Positions 8,185-16,384 of a DNA stretch of 64,000 bases are shown here, piece by piece (the first letter of the stretch is position 1; every line of letters starts with the position of its first letter). The translations under genes were made by a program, and so were the position numbers. The notes beneath the pieces are model-generated. The model did not search any database and was not told the DNA's origin. It saw only the letters and a program-made list of their open reading frames with translations. The stretch is from the NCBI GenBank assembly GCA_963829955.1, contig CAWHKS010000023.1, positions 1 through 64,000 of the forward strand. The letters run 5' to 3'. This DNA comes from DASTFY01 sp963829955. Lineage in GTDB: Bacteria > Actinomycetota > Acidimicrobiia > Acidimicrobiales > Ilumatobacteraceae.

Positions 8185-8673
8185 TCAGCGGTTGGTGAAC
8201 TGGTTGCCCTTGGCCGGCGGTCGGCCGGACACGTACGGCAGGGGCAGGACGGAAACCGTACCGCCCGCGGCCGTGATGGCCTGCTCGGCCGAACGGGAGA
8301 AACCGTGGGCCTGAACCCGCACCTTGCGGGTGATCTCGCCCCGTCCGAGCACCTTGATGAGGGCGCCCTTGTGGGTCAGACCGTGGGCGTGGAGGCTCTC
8401 CGGGGTGATGTCGTCGAGACCGCTGGCGTCGATCACGTCCAGGTTGATCCCCTGGTACTCGATCCGGAACGGGTTGTTGAAGCCCTTCAGCTTCGGGACC
8501 CGCTGCTTCAGCGGCATCTGGCCACCCTCGAAGCCACGAGGGACCGTGTTCCGGGCCTTCTGGCCCTTCGTGCCACGGCCGGCGGTCTTGCCGCCGTGAC
8601 CGCCGGTGCCGCGGCCCACCCGCCGGCGGGCGCGCGTCGACCCGGGCGCGGGCTTCAGGTCGTCGACTCGCAT
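8185..8673 (-). CDS. rplO: 50S ribosomal protein L15
   Basis: L15 is a large-subunit assembly protein. The 162-residue product has the Arg/Gly-rich N-terminus RRRVGRGTGGHGGKTAGRG, the block FEGGQMPLKQRVPKLKGF, and the C-terminal domain with VRVQAHGFSRSAEQAI. It starts one base after the rpmD stop. The position before secY is standard. Confidence 0.97.
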   Translation of the reverse strand: MRVDDLKPAPGSTRARRRVGRGTGGHGGKTAGRGTKGQKARNTVPRGFEGGQMPLKQRVPKLKGFNNPFRIEYQGINLDVIDASGLDDITPESLHAHGLTHKGALIKVLGRGEITRKVRVQAHGFSRSAEQAITAAGGTVSVLPLPYVSGRPPAKGNQFTNR

Positions 8674-8674
8674 G

Positions 8675-8902
8675 TCAGTCCTCTTCCTTCTTGACTCGCC
8701 GGCGCTTCGGCGCGGCCGGCGCCTTCTCTTCCACCGGCTCCACCGTGACCAGGTGGGGGACGCGGTGGAGCATGCCCCTGATCTCGGGGCGGTCGGGCAG
8801 GACGTTCGTGTCGCCGAGGCGGCGCAGCCCCAGGGCGCGGAGCGTCCCGCGGGTCTTCGGCTTGGTGCCGATCTGGGACCGCACCTGCGTCACCTTCAGC
8901 AT
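8675..8902 (-). CDS. rpmD: 50S ribosomal protein L30
   Basis: The product begins MLKVTQVRSQIGTKPKTRGT and contains the family core LRALGLRRLGDTNVLPDRPE. I placed the start at 8902 because a GGAGG site lies 7 bases upstream; an ATG at 8926 would add 8 residues. The chain is 75 residues, longer than the usual 60, owing to a charged C-terminal extension (EEKAPAAPKRRRVKKEED). It lies between rpsE and rplO. Confidence 0.95.
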   Translation of the reverse strand: MLKVTQVRSQIGTKPKTRGTLRALGLRRLGDTNVLPDRPEIRGMLHRVPHLVTVEPVEEKAPAAPKRRRVKKEED

Positions 8903-8930
8903 GGCGGTGCCTCCGTCTGCTGCCATCGGC

Positions 8931-9494
8931 TCAGCCCTCCGCTTCGGCGGGCGCAGCCTGCGAACGGCGCGTCTCGGTGTAGGCCTTGAGCAGGCCTTTG
9001 GGCACGAAGTCGTCGGCCGGGATGCCGCGCCGGGCGGCGACCACGTCGGGCCGCTGCAGCGAGCGCAGGCCCTCGATGGTGGCGCGAGCGACGTTGATGG
9101 CGTTCGACGAGCCCAGCGACTTGGCCAGCACGTCATGGATGCCGGCCTCCTCGAGGATGGCTCGGGCGGCGCCACCGGCGATGACGCCGGTACCGGGCGC
9201 CGCGGGCTTCAGCATCACCCGACCGGCACCGAGCCGGCCGAGGACGGGGTGGGTGATGGTCGAGCCGGCCAGCGGCACGTCGAACAGGTTCTTCTTGGCC
9301 TCTTCGGTGCCCTTCTGGATGGCCAGCGGCACTTCCTTGGCCTTGCCGTAGCCCAGGCCGACCCGGCCCGCGCCGTCCCCGACGACGACGAGCGCCGTGA
9401 ACGAGAAACGGCGGCCGCCCTTGACGACCTTGGCCACGCGGTTGATGGCGATGACCCGCGACTCGCGCAGGCCCGCCGCGTCATTGACAGCCAT
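8931..9494 (-). CDS. rpsE: 30S ribosomal protein S5
   Basis: S5 is a decoding-fidelity protein. The 187-residue product begins MAVNDAAGLRESRVIAINRV, a short N-terminus, and carries the double-stranded-RNA-binding core KVVKGGRRFSFTALVVVGDG and the C-terminal domain with GTGVIAGGAARAILEEAG and the SSNAINVARATIEGL end. The start codon shares a base with the rplR stop (TGATG), so translation is probably coupled. Confidence 0.97.
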   Translation of the reverse strand: MAVNDAAGLRESRVIAINRVAKVVKGGRRFSFTALVVVGDGAGRVGLGYGKAKEVPLAIQKGTEEAKKNLFDVPLAGSTITHPVLGRLGAGRVMLKPAAPGTGVIAGGAARAILEEAGIHDVLAKSLGSSNAINVARATIEGLRSLQRPDVVAARRGIPADDFVPKGLLKAYTETRRSQAAPAEAEG

Positions 9495-9865
9495 CAGAAC
9501 TCCAGTCCGGCTTCCCGGGCGGCGTCGGCCGCCGCGGCGATCCGCCCGTGGTAGAGGAACCCACCTCGGTCGAACACGACCTTCTCGACGCCGGCGTCCT
9601 TGGCCCGCTCGGCCACCAGCTTGCCCACACGGGAGGCGCCGGCCAACGTGCCGGTGCCGCCATCGGCCTTCACCGCGGCTTCGTGCGTGGAGGCCGCGGC
9701 CAGGGTGCGGCCGGTCTCGTCGTCGATGACCTGCATGACGAGGTGCTTGTTGGAACGGAACACGGCGAGGCGCGGGCGCGCCGCCGTCCCCGTGATGGAC
9801 TTGCGGACCCGGTTGTGGCGCCGGACCCGGGACTGGCGTCGGTGCGCAGCGATGGTCATGGTCAC
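9494..9865 (-). CDS. rplR: 50S ribosomal protein L18
   Basis: L18 binds 5S rRNA in the central protuberance. The 123-residue product has the basic N-terminus RRQSRVRRHNRVRKSITGT, then RPRLAVFRSNKHLVMQVIDD, and the C-terminal VVFDRGGFLYHGRIAAAADAAREAGLEF typical of the family. It overlaps the rplF stop by four bases and the rpsE start by one. Confidence 0.98.
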   Translation of the reverse strand: MTMTIAAHRRQSRVRRHNRVRKSITGTAARPRLAVFRSNKHLVMQVIDDETGRTLAAASTHEAAVKADGGTGTLAGASRVGKLVAERAKDAGVEKVVFDRGGFLYHGRIAAAADAAREAGLEF

Positions 9866-10415
9866 TTCTTCCCGGCCTTGCCGGCCTTGCGGAGGATGCG
9901 CTCGCCGACGTAGCGGACGCCCTTGCCCTTGTACGGCTCGGGCTTGCGGAGCGAGCGGATGTCGGCCGCCACCTGGCCCACCTTCTCCTTGTCGATGCCC
10001 TTGACGAGGATGCGGGTGGCCTGGGGGACCTCGAAGGTGACGCCCTCGGGGGCGTCGACGACGATGGGATGGCTGTAGCCGAGCGCCAGACGGAGGGTGG
10101 CCGGGCCCTGGGCCTCGGCGCGGTAGCCCACGCCCACGATCTCCAGCTCCTTGCGTGAAGCCGGTGGTGACGCCCAGCGACCATGTTGTTGACCAGCGTG
10201 CGGGTCAGGCCGTGGAGGCTCCGGTTCTCGCGGGCGTCGTCGGGCCGCTCGACCACGATCGTGCCCTCGTCCTGGCGGACGGAGATGGCGCCGGGGATGA
10301 CCCGCGACAGAGTGCCGCCGGGGCCCTTCACGGTGACCGTGCGGTCGGCGATGGTGACGTCGACCCCGCTGGGGACGGTGATGGGTGCCTTGCCGATGCG
10401 TGACCACGTGGACAT
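9862..10415 (-). CDS. rplF: 50S ribosomal protein L6 (frameshifted by two extra bases)
   Basis: L6 supports the factor-binding site near the sarcin-ricin loop. The N-terminal part (10415 to about 10170) starts MSTWSRIGKAPITVPSGVDV and runs to LTRTLVNNMV. The C-terminal part (about 10155 to 9862) begins KELEIVGVGYRAEAQG and contains the L6 signature KPEPYKGKGVRYVGE. Between them, removing one G from GCTGGGCGTC and one C from CACGCAAGG restores a continuous VAGVTTGFTKELEIVGVGY reading of normal length. Two separate insertions in an essential gene point to consensus errors. Confidence 0.95.
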
Positions 10416-10425
10416 GTCTACCTCC

Positions 10426-10827
10426 TCACCAGACGAAGCACAGGATCTCGCCGCCCACGCGGCGATGGCGCGCCTCGCGGTCGGTCATGAGACCCTGGCT
10501 GGTCGAGAGCACGGCGACGCCGAGGCCGCCCAGCACGCGCGGCACCTTGTCCGCCTTGACGTACTGGCGCAGGCCGGGCTTGGACACCCGGCGCAGACCG
10601 CTGATGCTGCGGTCGCGCTCCGGCGAGTACTTCATGCTGATGGTCAGCACCTCGCCCAGGCCCGTGGTGGACGGCGCCACGGCGTAGCCGCTGATGTAGC
10701 CCTCCTGCTGGAGGATGGTGGCCAGCGCCACCTTCTGCTTCGAGGCCGGCATGCGCACTTCGTCGTGCATCGCCACGTTGGCGTTGCGGATGCGGGTGAG
10801 CATGTCGGCGATCGGATCGGTCATCAT
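10426..10827 (-). CDS. rpsH: 30S ribosomal protein S8
   Basis: S8 is a central-domain assembly protein of the 30S subunit and the autogenous regulator of the spc operon in E. coli. The 133-residue product begins MTDPIADMLTRIRNANVAMH, with ISGLRRVSKPGLRQYV and the C-terminal GLMTDREARHRRVGGEILCFVW. It follows rpsN by 13 bases. No operator resembling the 16S S8 site was identified. Confidence 0.98.
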   Translation of the reverse strand: MMTDPIADMLTRIRNANVAMHDEVRMPASKQKVALATILQQEGYISGYAVAPSTTGLGEVLTISMKYSPERDRSISGLRRVSKPGLRQYVKADKVPRVLGGLGVAVLSTSQGLMTDREARHRRVGGEILCFVW

Positions 10828-10840
10828 CTCGACTCGCTCC

Positions 10841-11026
10841 TCACCAGCTCGACTTCGTCAGGCCGGGGATCTCGCCGGCATGGGCGAGCTCCCGCAGACA
10901 GATGCGGCACAGCCCGAACTTGCGGTAGACGGCGCGCGCCCGACCGCAGCGGCGACAACGCGTGTAGCCGCGGACCTTGAACTTGGGCTTGCCCTGCTGC
11001 TTGTTGATCAGTGCCTTCTTCGCCAT
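10841..11026 (-). CDS. rpsN: 30S ribosomal protein S14, zinc (type Z) form
   Basis: The 61-residue product begins MAKKALINKQQGKPKFKVRG and has the zinc ribbon CRRC ... CRIC, which defines the short S14 type Z. The start at 11026 is preceded by a GAG-rich ribosome-binding site; the upstream in-frame extension has no family similarity. It occupies its standard place between rplE and rpsH. Confidence 0.97.
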   Translation of the reverse strand: MAKKALINKQQGKPKFKVRGYTRCRRCGRARAVYRKFGLCRICLRELAHAGEIPGLTKSSW

Positions 11027-11039
11027 CTCGAGCGTCCTC

Positions 11040-11696
11040 TCACTTCCTCTTCGCCGGCCGGCCGCCACGGCCTCTGCCCCGGGCCGGACCACGCCGGCGC
11101 TTGGGGTCGTCCACCGCTGTCTCCTCGACGTCCCGCTTGAACGGGAAGCCGTAGGCGTCGAGCAACGCCTTGCCGGCGTCGTTCGTCGTGGCTGTCGTCA
11201 CGATCGTGATGTCCATGCCCCGGACCTGGTCGACGCGGTCGTAGTCGATCTCCGGGAAGATCACCTGCTCGTTGACGCCGAAGGTGTAGTTGCCCCGACC
11301 GTCCCAGGCCGTTGCCGGCAGGCCGCGGAAGTCGCGGATGCGCGGGATGGCCACGCTGATGAGGCGGTCCAGGAACTCCCACATCCGGTCGCCCCGCAGC
11401 GTCACCTTCACGCCGATGGACTGGCCCTCACGCAGCTTGAAGCCGGCGATCGAGGTCCGGGCCTTCGTGACGATCGGCTTCTGACCGCTGATCGCCGTGA
11501 GGTCCTTGACCGCGCCCTCGATCAGCGACGGCTGGCCCGTGGCCTTGCCGACGCCCATGTTGATGACGATCTTGTCGAAGCGGGGCGCCTGCATCACGTT
11601 GTGCAGGCCGAGCTCCTCGACGAGCTTGGCCCGAACCTCGTCCCGGTAGCGCTGCTTCAGGCGCGGCAGCTCGCGCGTCACGGTCGCCGTGCTCAT
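11040..11696 (-). CDS. rplE: 50S ribosomal protein L5
   Basis: L5 binds 5S rRNA and contacts P-site tRNA. The core (ELGLHNVMQAPRFDKIVINM, LTAISGQKPIVTKARTSIAG, REGQSIGVKVTLRG) and the end DAGKALLDAYGFPFK are typical. At 218 residues it is about 30 longer than the usual 180-190, because of a basic Arg/Gly tail (KRRRGPARGRGRGGRPAKRK) not present in standard L5. It overlaps rplX by four bases (ATGA). Confidence 0.97.
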   Translation of the reverse strand: MSTATVTRELPRLKQRYRDEVRAKLVEELGLHNVMQAPRFDKIVINMGVGKATGQPSLIEGAVKDLTAISGQKPIVTKARTSIAGFKLREGQSIGVKVTLRGDRMWEFLDRLISVAIPRIRDFRGLPATAWDGRGNYTFGVNEQVIFPEIDYDRVDQVRGMDITIVTTATTNDAGKALLDAYGFPFKRDVEETAVDDPKRRRGPARGRGRGGRPAKRK

Positions 11697-11998
11697 GAGA
11701 TCACCTCACCGGTCCGCCGGGCCACGCGCACCTTGGTGCCGTCGGACTCCATGCGGTAACCGAGCCTCGTGGGTTTGCCCTTGTGGAGGTAGGCCACGTT
11801 CGAGACGTGGATCGGCATGTCCTTGTCGATGATGCCGGCCTGCATCGTCGCCCGGACGGGACGCTGGTGCTTCTTGGCCATGTTGGCGCCCTCGACGATG
11901 ACCTTGTCCTCCTTGGGCAGGACGCGGAGGATGGTGCCCTCCTTGCCCTTGTCCTTGCCCGAGAGCACGACCACCGGGTCGCCCTTCTTGAGCTTCAT
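11693..11998 (-). CDS. rplX: 50S ribosomal protein L24
   Basis: L24 initiates 50S assembly and lies at the exit tunnel. The 101-residue product starts MKLKKGDPVVVLSGKDKGKE, the KOW motif, and continues VIVEGANMAKKHQRP and GKPTRLGYRMESDGTKVRVA. It starts directly after the rplN stop. Confidence 0.98.
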   Translation of the reverse strand: MKLKKGDPVVVLSGKDKGKEGTILRVLPKEDKVIVEGANMAKKHQRPVRATMQAGIIDKDMPIHVSNVAYLHKGKPTRLGYRMESDGTKVRVARRTGEVIS

Positions 11999-12367
11999 CT
12001 AGAGCACCTCCGGAGCCAGCGAGATGATCCGCATGAACCGACGGTCGCGAAGCTCGCGCCCGACCGGCCCGAAGATGCGGGTCCCGCGGGGGGTCTGGTC
12101 GTCCTTGATGAGGACGGCCGCGTTGTCGTCGAAGCGGATGTAGCTGCCGTCGGGACGGCGCTTCTCCTTCTTGGTGCGGACGACGACGCACTTCACGACG
12201 TCGCCCTTCTTCACGGCCGCGCCGGGGATGGCGTCCTTGACCGTGGCGATGAAGATGTCCCCGATCGAGGCGTAGCGGCGGCGGGTGCCGCCCAGCACCT
12301 TGATGACGAGGACCTCCTTGGCGCCGCTGTTGTCGGCGACGCGGAGGCGGGATTCCTGCTGGATCAC
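11999..12367 (-). CDS. rplN: 50S ribosomal protein L14
   Basis: L14 is an interface protein of the large subunit. The 122-residue product begins MIQQESRLRVADNSGAKEVL and has AAVKKGDVVKCVVVRTKKE, RFDDNAAVLIKD and the C-terminal RELRDRRFMRIISLAPEVL, all standard. It overlaps the rpsQ stop by four bases. Confidence 0.98.
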   Translation of the reverse strand: MIQQESRLRVADNSGAKEVLVIKVLGGTRRRYASIGDIFIATVKDAIPGAAVKKGDVVKCVVVRTKKEKRRPDGSYIRFDDNAAVLIKDDQTPRGTRIFGPVGRELRDRRFMRIISLAPEVL

Positions 12368-12639
12368 TTCGCCCGCTCCAGGACTTCGATGACCCGCCAG
12401 CGCTTCAGCTTGGAGGTCGGTCGGGTCTCCATGATCCGTACGCGGTCGCCGATGTTGACGTCGTTGGCGTCGTCGTGCACGTACAGCCTCTTCGTGCGGT
12501 TGACGAACTTGGCGTACTTGGCGTGGCGCACCCGCTCGACGACGGCCACCACGGCCGTCTTGTCCATCTTGTTGGACACCACGACGCCGTCGCGAACCTT
12601 GCGCGCGGTGCGGGCTTCGGAGGTCTCTTCCTCAGCCAT
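12364..12639 (-). CDS. rpsQ: 30S ribosomal protein S17
   Basis: S17 is a primary 16S rRNA binder. From the ATG at 12639 the product is 91 residues: an acidic N-terminal lead (MAEEETSEARTARKV), then the OB-fold core RDGVVVSNKMDKTAVVAVVE, the HAKYAKFVNRTKRLYVHDD block and GDRVRIMETRPTSKLKRW. The start shares a base with the rpmC stop, so longer upstream readings can be discarded. Confidence 0.97.
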   Translation of the reverse strand: MAEEETSEARTARKVRDGVVVSNKMDKTAVVAVVERVRHAKYAKFVNRTKRLYVHDDANDVNIGDRVRIMETRPTSKLKRWRVIEVLERAK

Positions 12640-12860
12640 CAACTGGCCTCCTGTGCTTCCGCCGCCGCGATCTCGCGCTGGCGGATGTGGGTGTTGATGC
12701 GAGCGATCTGCTTGCGCACGCGGTTCAGCTCGGAGGTGTTGTCGAGCTGGCCCGTGGCGTTGCGCAGCCGCAGCTTGAAGTGGGTGTCCTTGGCGATCGC
12801 CAGCTCCTCGAGCAGCTGTGACAGCTCGAGCTCGACGAGGTCGCCTCCCGGCTTGGGCAT
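12639..12860 (-). CDS. rpmC: 50S ribosomal protein L29
   Basis: L29 lies at the exit tunnel and forms part of the signal recognition particle docking site. The 73-residue product has the pattern ELSQLLEELAIAKDTHFKLR followed by the signature RVRKQIARINTHIRQRE. An Ala/Glu-rich tail (IAAAEAQEAS) follows. It overlaps both neighbours (rplP stop and rpsQ start) by one base. Confidence 0.96.
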   Translation of the reverse strand: MPKPGGDLVELELSQLLEELAIAKDTHFKLRLRNATGQLDNTSELNRVRKQIARINTHIRQREIAAAEAQEAS

Positions 12861-13276
12861 CAGAACACCTCCTCACGGGTGATGATCCGCGCCTTGATCG
12901 GCAGCTTCTGGATGGCGCGGTCGAGGGCCTCCCGAGCCACGGTCTGGTTGGGGTAGGAAAGCTCGAACAGGATCCGGCCCGGGCGCACGACGGCGACCCA
13001 GTGCTCGGGGTTGCCCTTCCCGGAGCCCATGCGGGTCTCCGCGGGCTTCTGGGTGACCGGGCGGTCCGGGAAGATGTTGATCCAGACCTTGCCGCCCCGT
13101 CGGGTGCGGCGGGTCATGGCGATACGGGCGGCCTCGATCTGGCGGGCGGTGATCCAGCCCGGCTCCATGGCCTGGATGCCGTACTCACCGAACGCGAGGT
13201 TCGTGCCGCCCTTGGACACGCCCTTGAGGCGGCCACGGGCCTGCTTGCGGTGCTTGACCTTGCGGGGCATCAGCAT
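12860..13276 (-). CDS. rplP: 50S ribosomal protein L16
   Basis: L16 organises the A-site tRNA region of the 50S subunit. The 138-residue product begins MLMPRKVKHRKQARGR; MPRK at 13270 is an equally likely start. It contains GGTNLAFGEYGIQAMEPGWI, the ARIAMTRRTRRGGKVWINIF block, and GSGKGNPEHWVAVVRPGRI. It is in the usual position after rpsC. Confidence 0.98.
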   Translation of the reverse strand: MLMPRKVKHRKQARGRLKGVSKGGTNLAFGEYGIQAMEPGWITARQIEAARIAMTRRTRRGGKVWINIFPDRPVTQKPAETRMGSGKGNPEHWVAVVRPGRILFELSYPNQTVAREALDRAIQKLPIKARIITREEVF

Positions 13277-13282
13277 GGCGAC

Positions 13283-14173
13283 TCAGTCCTCGTCGGCCCG
13301 GAAGTGGGGGGCCTCGTGGCTCTGGCGGGTGCGGCGGGCGATCTCCTCTTCCTCGTCGAGGAGCTTCTCCAGCTCGGGGTCGGCTTCCTTGATGAGCGTC
13401 GCCGCCTCCTCCGCCGGTGCTTCGACCTCGTCGGCCTTGCGGCGGGTGCCGGAGGACACGACCCGGCGGGGCTGCCCCTCACCGGAGGTCTCGCCGACGG
13501 CCATGGCCGCCTCACGGGAGATCTTGTCGTCGACCTGGGTCTTGTAGGGGAGGATGTCGCCCTTGTAGATCCAGACCTTGACGCCGATGCGGCCCGAGGT
13601 CGTGCGGGCCTCGCGGAAGCCGTAGTCGATGTCGGCCCGCAGGGTGTGCAGCGGCACCCGGCCCTCGCGGTACCACTCGGTGCGGCTCATCTCCGAGCCA
13701 CCGAGGCGACCCGAGCATTGGACGCGGATCCCGAGCGCGCCGGCCTTCTGCGCGTTCTGCACCGCCCGCTTCATGGCCCGGCGGAACGCGATGCGGTTGG
13801 CCAGCTGGTCGGCCACGCCCTGCGCGATGAGAGCGGCGTCGAGCTCGGGCGACTTGATCTCCTGGATGTTGAGCTGCACCCGGTTGTTGCCGGTGATGGT
13901 GGCCAGCTCGGCCCGCAGCTCGTCGGCCTTGGCGCCGCGGCGGCCGATCACGATGCCCGGCCGGGCCGTGTGCACGTCCACCCGCACGCGGTCGCGCGTG
14001 CGCTCGATGTCGACGCGGCTGACCGCGGCCGTCTCCAGCTCACGCATGAGGTAACGGCGGATCTTCCAGTCCTGGGTGAGGTAGTCCTTGTAGTCACGCT
14101 CGGAGAACCAGCGCGACTTCCAGTCCGTCGTGACACCCAGCCGGAAGCCGTAGGGGTTGACCTTCTGACCCAT
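13283..14173 (-). CDS. rpsC: 30S ribosomal protein S3, with acidic C-terminal tail
   Basis: S3 lies at the mRNA entry channel and has helicase activity in the 30S subunit. The product begins MGQKVNPYGFRLGVTTDWKS. The KH domain (VHTARPGIVIGRRGAKADEL) and the C-terminal domain (QCSGRLGGSEMSRTEWYREG, YGFREARTTSGRIGVKVWIY) are complete by about residue 215. A tail of about 80 residues, rich in Glu and Ala (EAPAEEAATLIKEADPELEK ... DEEEEIA), makes it 296 residues, longer than most S3. Its start overlaps the rplV stop (TGATG). Confidence 0.97.
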   Translation of the reverse strand: MGQKVNPYGFRLGVTTDWKSRWFSERDYKDYLTQDWKIRRYLMRELETAAVSRVDIERTRDRVRVDVHTARPGIVIGRRGAKADELRAELATITGNNRVQLNIQEIKSPELDAALIAQGVADQLANRIAFRRAMKRAVQNAQKAGALGIRVQCSGRLGGSEMSRTEWYREGRVPLHTLRADIDYGFREARTTSGRIGVKVWIYKGDILPYKTQVDDKISREAAMAVGETSGEGQPRRVVSSGTRRKADEVEAPAEEAATLIKEADPELEKLLDEEEEIARRTRQSHEAPHFRADED

Positions 14174-14959
14174 CAGGCGTCCTTCTCGTCATCGTCATCG
14201 CTGACGTCGTCGTCGTCATCGCCGGCGGCCTCGACCGTGTCGTCGGCTGTGTCTGTCTCGTCGTCGGCTGTGTCTGTCGTCGTCGTCGGCTGTGTCGTCG
14301 TCCGCTGCGTCGTCGTCCGCTGCGTCGTCGTCCGCCGCGTCGACCACGTCGACCTCGTCGACCTCGTCGACCTCGACGTCGAGCACTTCCGGAGCTTCCG
14401 TGTCTTCGGCCGTCTCGTCGACCGTCTCCTCGGTGGGCGTCGCCTGGGCGGCGGCCTGACGGCTCTTGGCGACGCGGGCCCGGCGGGAGGCGGCAGGAGC
14501 GACACCGGCCCGGCCACCACGGCGACCGGTCGGCTGCGCCGCTTCCTCTCGGCGCCGCTTGCGCTCCAGCTCCTCGTCGGACATGCGGGCCACGATCACC
14601 GTGATGTGGCAGGTCCGCTTACGGATGCGGGTCGCCCGGCCACGCGCCCGGGGGCGGAACCGGCGCAGCGTCGGGCCCTCGTCGGCGAAGCAGGCCGCCA
14701 CGTAGAGCTCGTCACGGCCCTGGCTGTCGTTGTGCTCGGCGTTGGCCACGGCCGACGCCAGCACCTTGCGGATGGTCGCGGCCATCTCGCGCTCGGTGAA
14801 GCGCAAGACGTCGTCGGCCCGCTGCACGTCCAGACCCCGGATGAGGTCCAGCACCTGGCGGGCCTTCGTGGCCGAGCCGCGGATGAACTTGGCGGTCGCC
14901 CGGGTGCCGACGCGCTCGCCGATCACCGTGGCGCCCTCGTTGGTCCTGGGCCCGGTCAT
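14173..14959 (-). CDS. rplV: 50S ribosomal protein L22 with a long Asp-rich tail (frameshift in the tail)
   Basis: L22 lines the exit tunnel. The conserved domain occupies about residues 1-125: KFIRGSATKARQVLDLIRG, ADDVLRFTEREMAATIRKVL, the C-terminal hook ADEGPTLRRFRPRARGRA and IRKRTCHITVIV. About 130 further residues follow: a basic Arg/Ala segment, then an acidic low-complexity tract of EVD and DDDAA repeats. Near 14275 the frame shifts. The other frame continues as TDTADDETDTADDTVEAA ... DDDDEKDA to a stop at 14173 that overlaps rpsC (TGATG), so that is the likely natural end. The core is certain; the exact tail sequence is not. Confidence 0.93.
14294..14374. repeat. short tandem repeats coding the acidic tail of L22
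   Basis: Three 15-base units (gtcgtcgtccgctgc at 14294 and 14309, one mismatch in the copy at 14324) are followed by four 9-base units (gtcgaccac/gtcgacctc, 14339-14374). On the minus strand they encode Asp-Asp-Asp-Ala-Ala and Glu-Val-Asp repeats. Such tracts change length easily by slippage and are also prone to sequencing error. Confidence 0.9.
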
Positions 14960-15240
14960 CGCCGACCCTTTGCGTTCTTCTCCTGGCCGGCGTGGAAGCG
15001 GAAGGTCCGCGTCGGGGCGAACTCACCCAGCTTGTGACCGACCATGGATTCGGTGACGAAGACCGGTACGTGCTTGCGCCCGTCGTGGACGGCCACGGTG
15101 TGGCCGACCATCTCCGGGATGATCGTGGACCGGCGGGACCAGGTCTTGATGACCTTGCGCTCCCCGGCGGTGTTCATGGCGTCGACCTTCTTGAGCAGGT
15201 GCTCGTCGACGAAGGGGCCCTTCTTCAGGCTGCGCGGCAT
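14956..15240 (-). CDS. rpsS: 30S ribosomal protein S19
   Basis: S19 pairs with S13 in the 30S head. The 94-residue product begins MPRSLKKGPFVDEHLLKKVD and contains the family signature RRSTIIPEMVGHTVAVHDGR and GHKLGEFAPTRTFRFH. It overlaps rplV by four bases. Confidence 0.98.
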   Translation of the reverse strand: MPRSLKKGPFVDEHLLKKVDAMNTAGERKVIKTWSRRSTIIPEMVGHTVAVHDGRKHVPVFVTESMVGHKLGEFAPTRTFRFHAGQEKNAKGRR

Positions 15241-15246
15241 GGTGGG

Positions 15247-16083
15247 TTACCTCCGGCCCTTGCCCGTACGGCGACGGCGGATGATCAGCTGCTGGGACGG
15301 CTTCTTCTTGTTGCGGGTGCGGCCCTCGGGCTTGCCGGCCGGCGAGACCGGGTGACGGCCGCCGGACGTCTTGCCCTCGCCGCCACCGTGCGGGTGGTCG
15401 ACCGGGTTCATGGCCACGCCGCGGGTCTGGGGGCGGACGCCCTTCCACCGGTTGCGGCCGGCCTTGCCCACCTTGATGAGCTCGTGCTCGGCGTTGCCGA
15501 CCTCGCCCACCGTGGCCCGGCAGTCGATGAGCACCCGGCGCATCTCCGTGCTGGGGAGGCGGAGGGAGGCGTAGGCCCCCTCCTTGGCTACGAGCTGGAC
15601 GCTGGAGCCGGCCGAGCGCGCCATCTTGCCGCCCTGACCGGGCCGCAGCTCGACGTTGTGGACCACGGTGCCGACGGGGATGTACCGCAGCGGCAGCGCG
15701 TTGCCGGGCCGGATGTCCGACCCCTGCCCGCTCATCAGGCGGTCGCCCACCTTCACGTTGCGGGGAGCGAGGATGTACGCCTTGTCGCCGTCCTCGTAGT
15801 GGAGGAGGGCGATGCGGCAGGTGCGATTGGGGTCGTACTCGATGGCGGCGACCTTGGCGCCGACGCCGTCCTTCGTCCGCTTGAAGTCGACCACGCGGTA
15901 CTGCCGCTTGTGTCCGCCGCCCTTGTGGCGGGACGTGGTGCGGCCCTCGGCGTTGCGACCGCCGGTGCCGGAGCGGGGGGCCAGCAGCGACTTCTCGGGC
16001 CGGTCCTTGGTGATCTCGGCGAAGTCCGAGACGCTCTGGAAGCGCCGGCCGGCGCTGGTGGGCTTGCGTGTGCGAATGGCCAT
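15247..16083 (-). CDS. rplB: 50S ribosomal protein L2
   Basis: L2 is needed for subunit association and peptidyl-transferase structure. The 278-residue product begins MAIRTRKPTSAGRRFQSVSD and has the GRNAEGRTTSRHKGGGHKRQ block, GTVVHNVELRPGQGGKMARS, and the catalytic-region motif GVAMNPVDHPHGGGEGKTSG. The frame is intact. Confidence 0.98.
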   Translation of the reverse strand: MAIRTRKPTSAGRRFQSVSDFAEITKDRPEKSLLAPRSGTGGRNAEGRTTSRHKGGGHKRQYRVVDFKRTKDGVGAKVAAIEYDPNRTCRIALLHYEDGDKAYILAPRNVKVGDRLMSGQGSDIRPGNALPLRYIPVGTVVHNVELRPGQGGKMARSAGSSVQLVAKEGAYASLRLPSTEMRRVLIDCRATVGEVGNAEHELIKVGKAGRNRWKGVRPQTRGVAMNPVDHPHGGGEGKTSGGRHPVSPAGKPEGRTRNKKKPSQQLIIRRRRTGKGRR

Positions 16084-16093
16084 GGCTCGTCCC

Positions 16094-16384
16094 TCAGCTC
16101 TCGAACAGCTCGATGCGGTCGCCGGCGGCGACGGTGACGATGGCCCGCTTGGTGTCGGCCCGGCTGCCCCGCTTGTTGGAACGGCGGGTGCGCTGGGTCT
16201 TTCCCTTGCGGTTCAGGGTGTTGACCTTGAGGACGCTGACGCCCCAGATGGCCTCGACGGCGTCGTGGATCTCCGGCTTGGAGGCCCGCTTGTCGACGAC
16301 GAACGTGTAGACGTTGGCCTCGATCAGGGCGTAGCTCTTCTCGCTGACGACCGGGGCGATGATGATGTCGCGGGGGTCCTTCAC
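16094..16384 (-). CDS. rplW: 50S ribosomal protein L23
   Basis: L23 forms the docking site for trigger factor and signal recognition particle at the tunnel exit. The 96-residue product begins MKDPRDIIIAPVVSEKSYAL and contains VYTFVVDKRASKPEIHDAVE and VSVLKVNTLNRKGK. The start codon is GTG at 16384, overlapping the rplD stop (GTGA). The gap to rplB is 10 bases. Confidence 0.97.
   Translation of the reverse strand: MKDPRDIIIAPVVSEKSYALIEANVYTFVVDKRASKPEIHDAVEAIWGVSVLKVNTLNRKGKTQRTRRSNKRGSRADTKRAIVTVAAGDRIELFES

Noticed and set aside
12818..15037. Very long plus-strand open frame (739 codons) opposite rplP-rpsS
   Set aside because: High GC suppresses stop codons. The minus strand holds six well-recognised ribosomal proteins, and the plus-strand translation is an Ala/Gly/Arg/Leu-rich shadow. 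The same applies to the other long opposite-strand frames.
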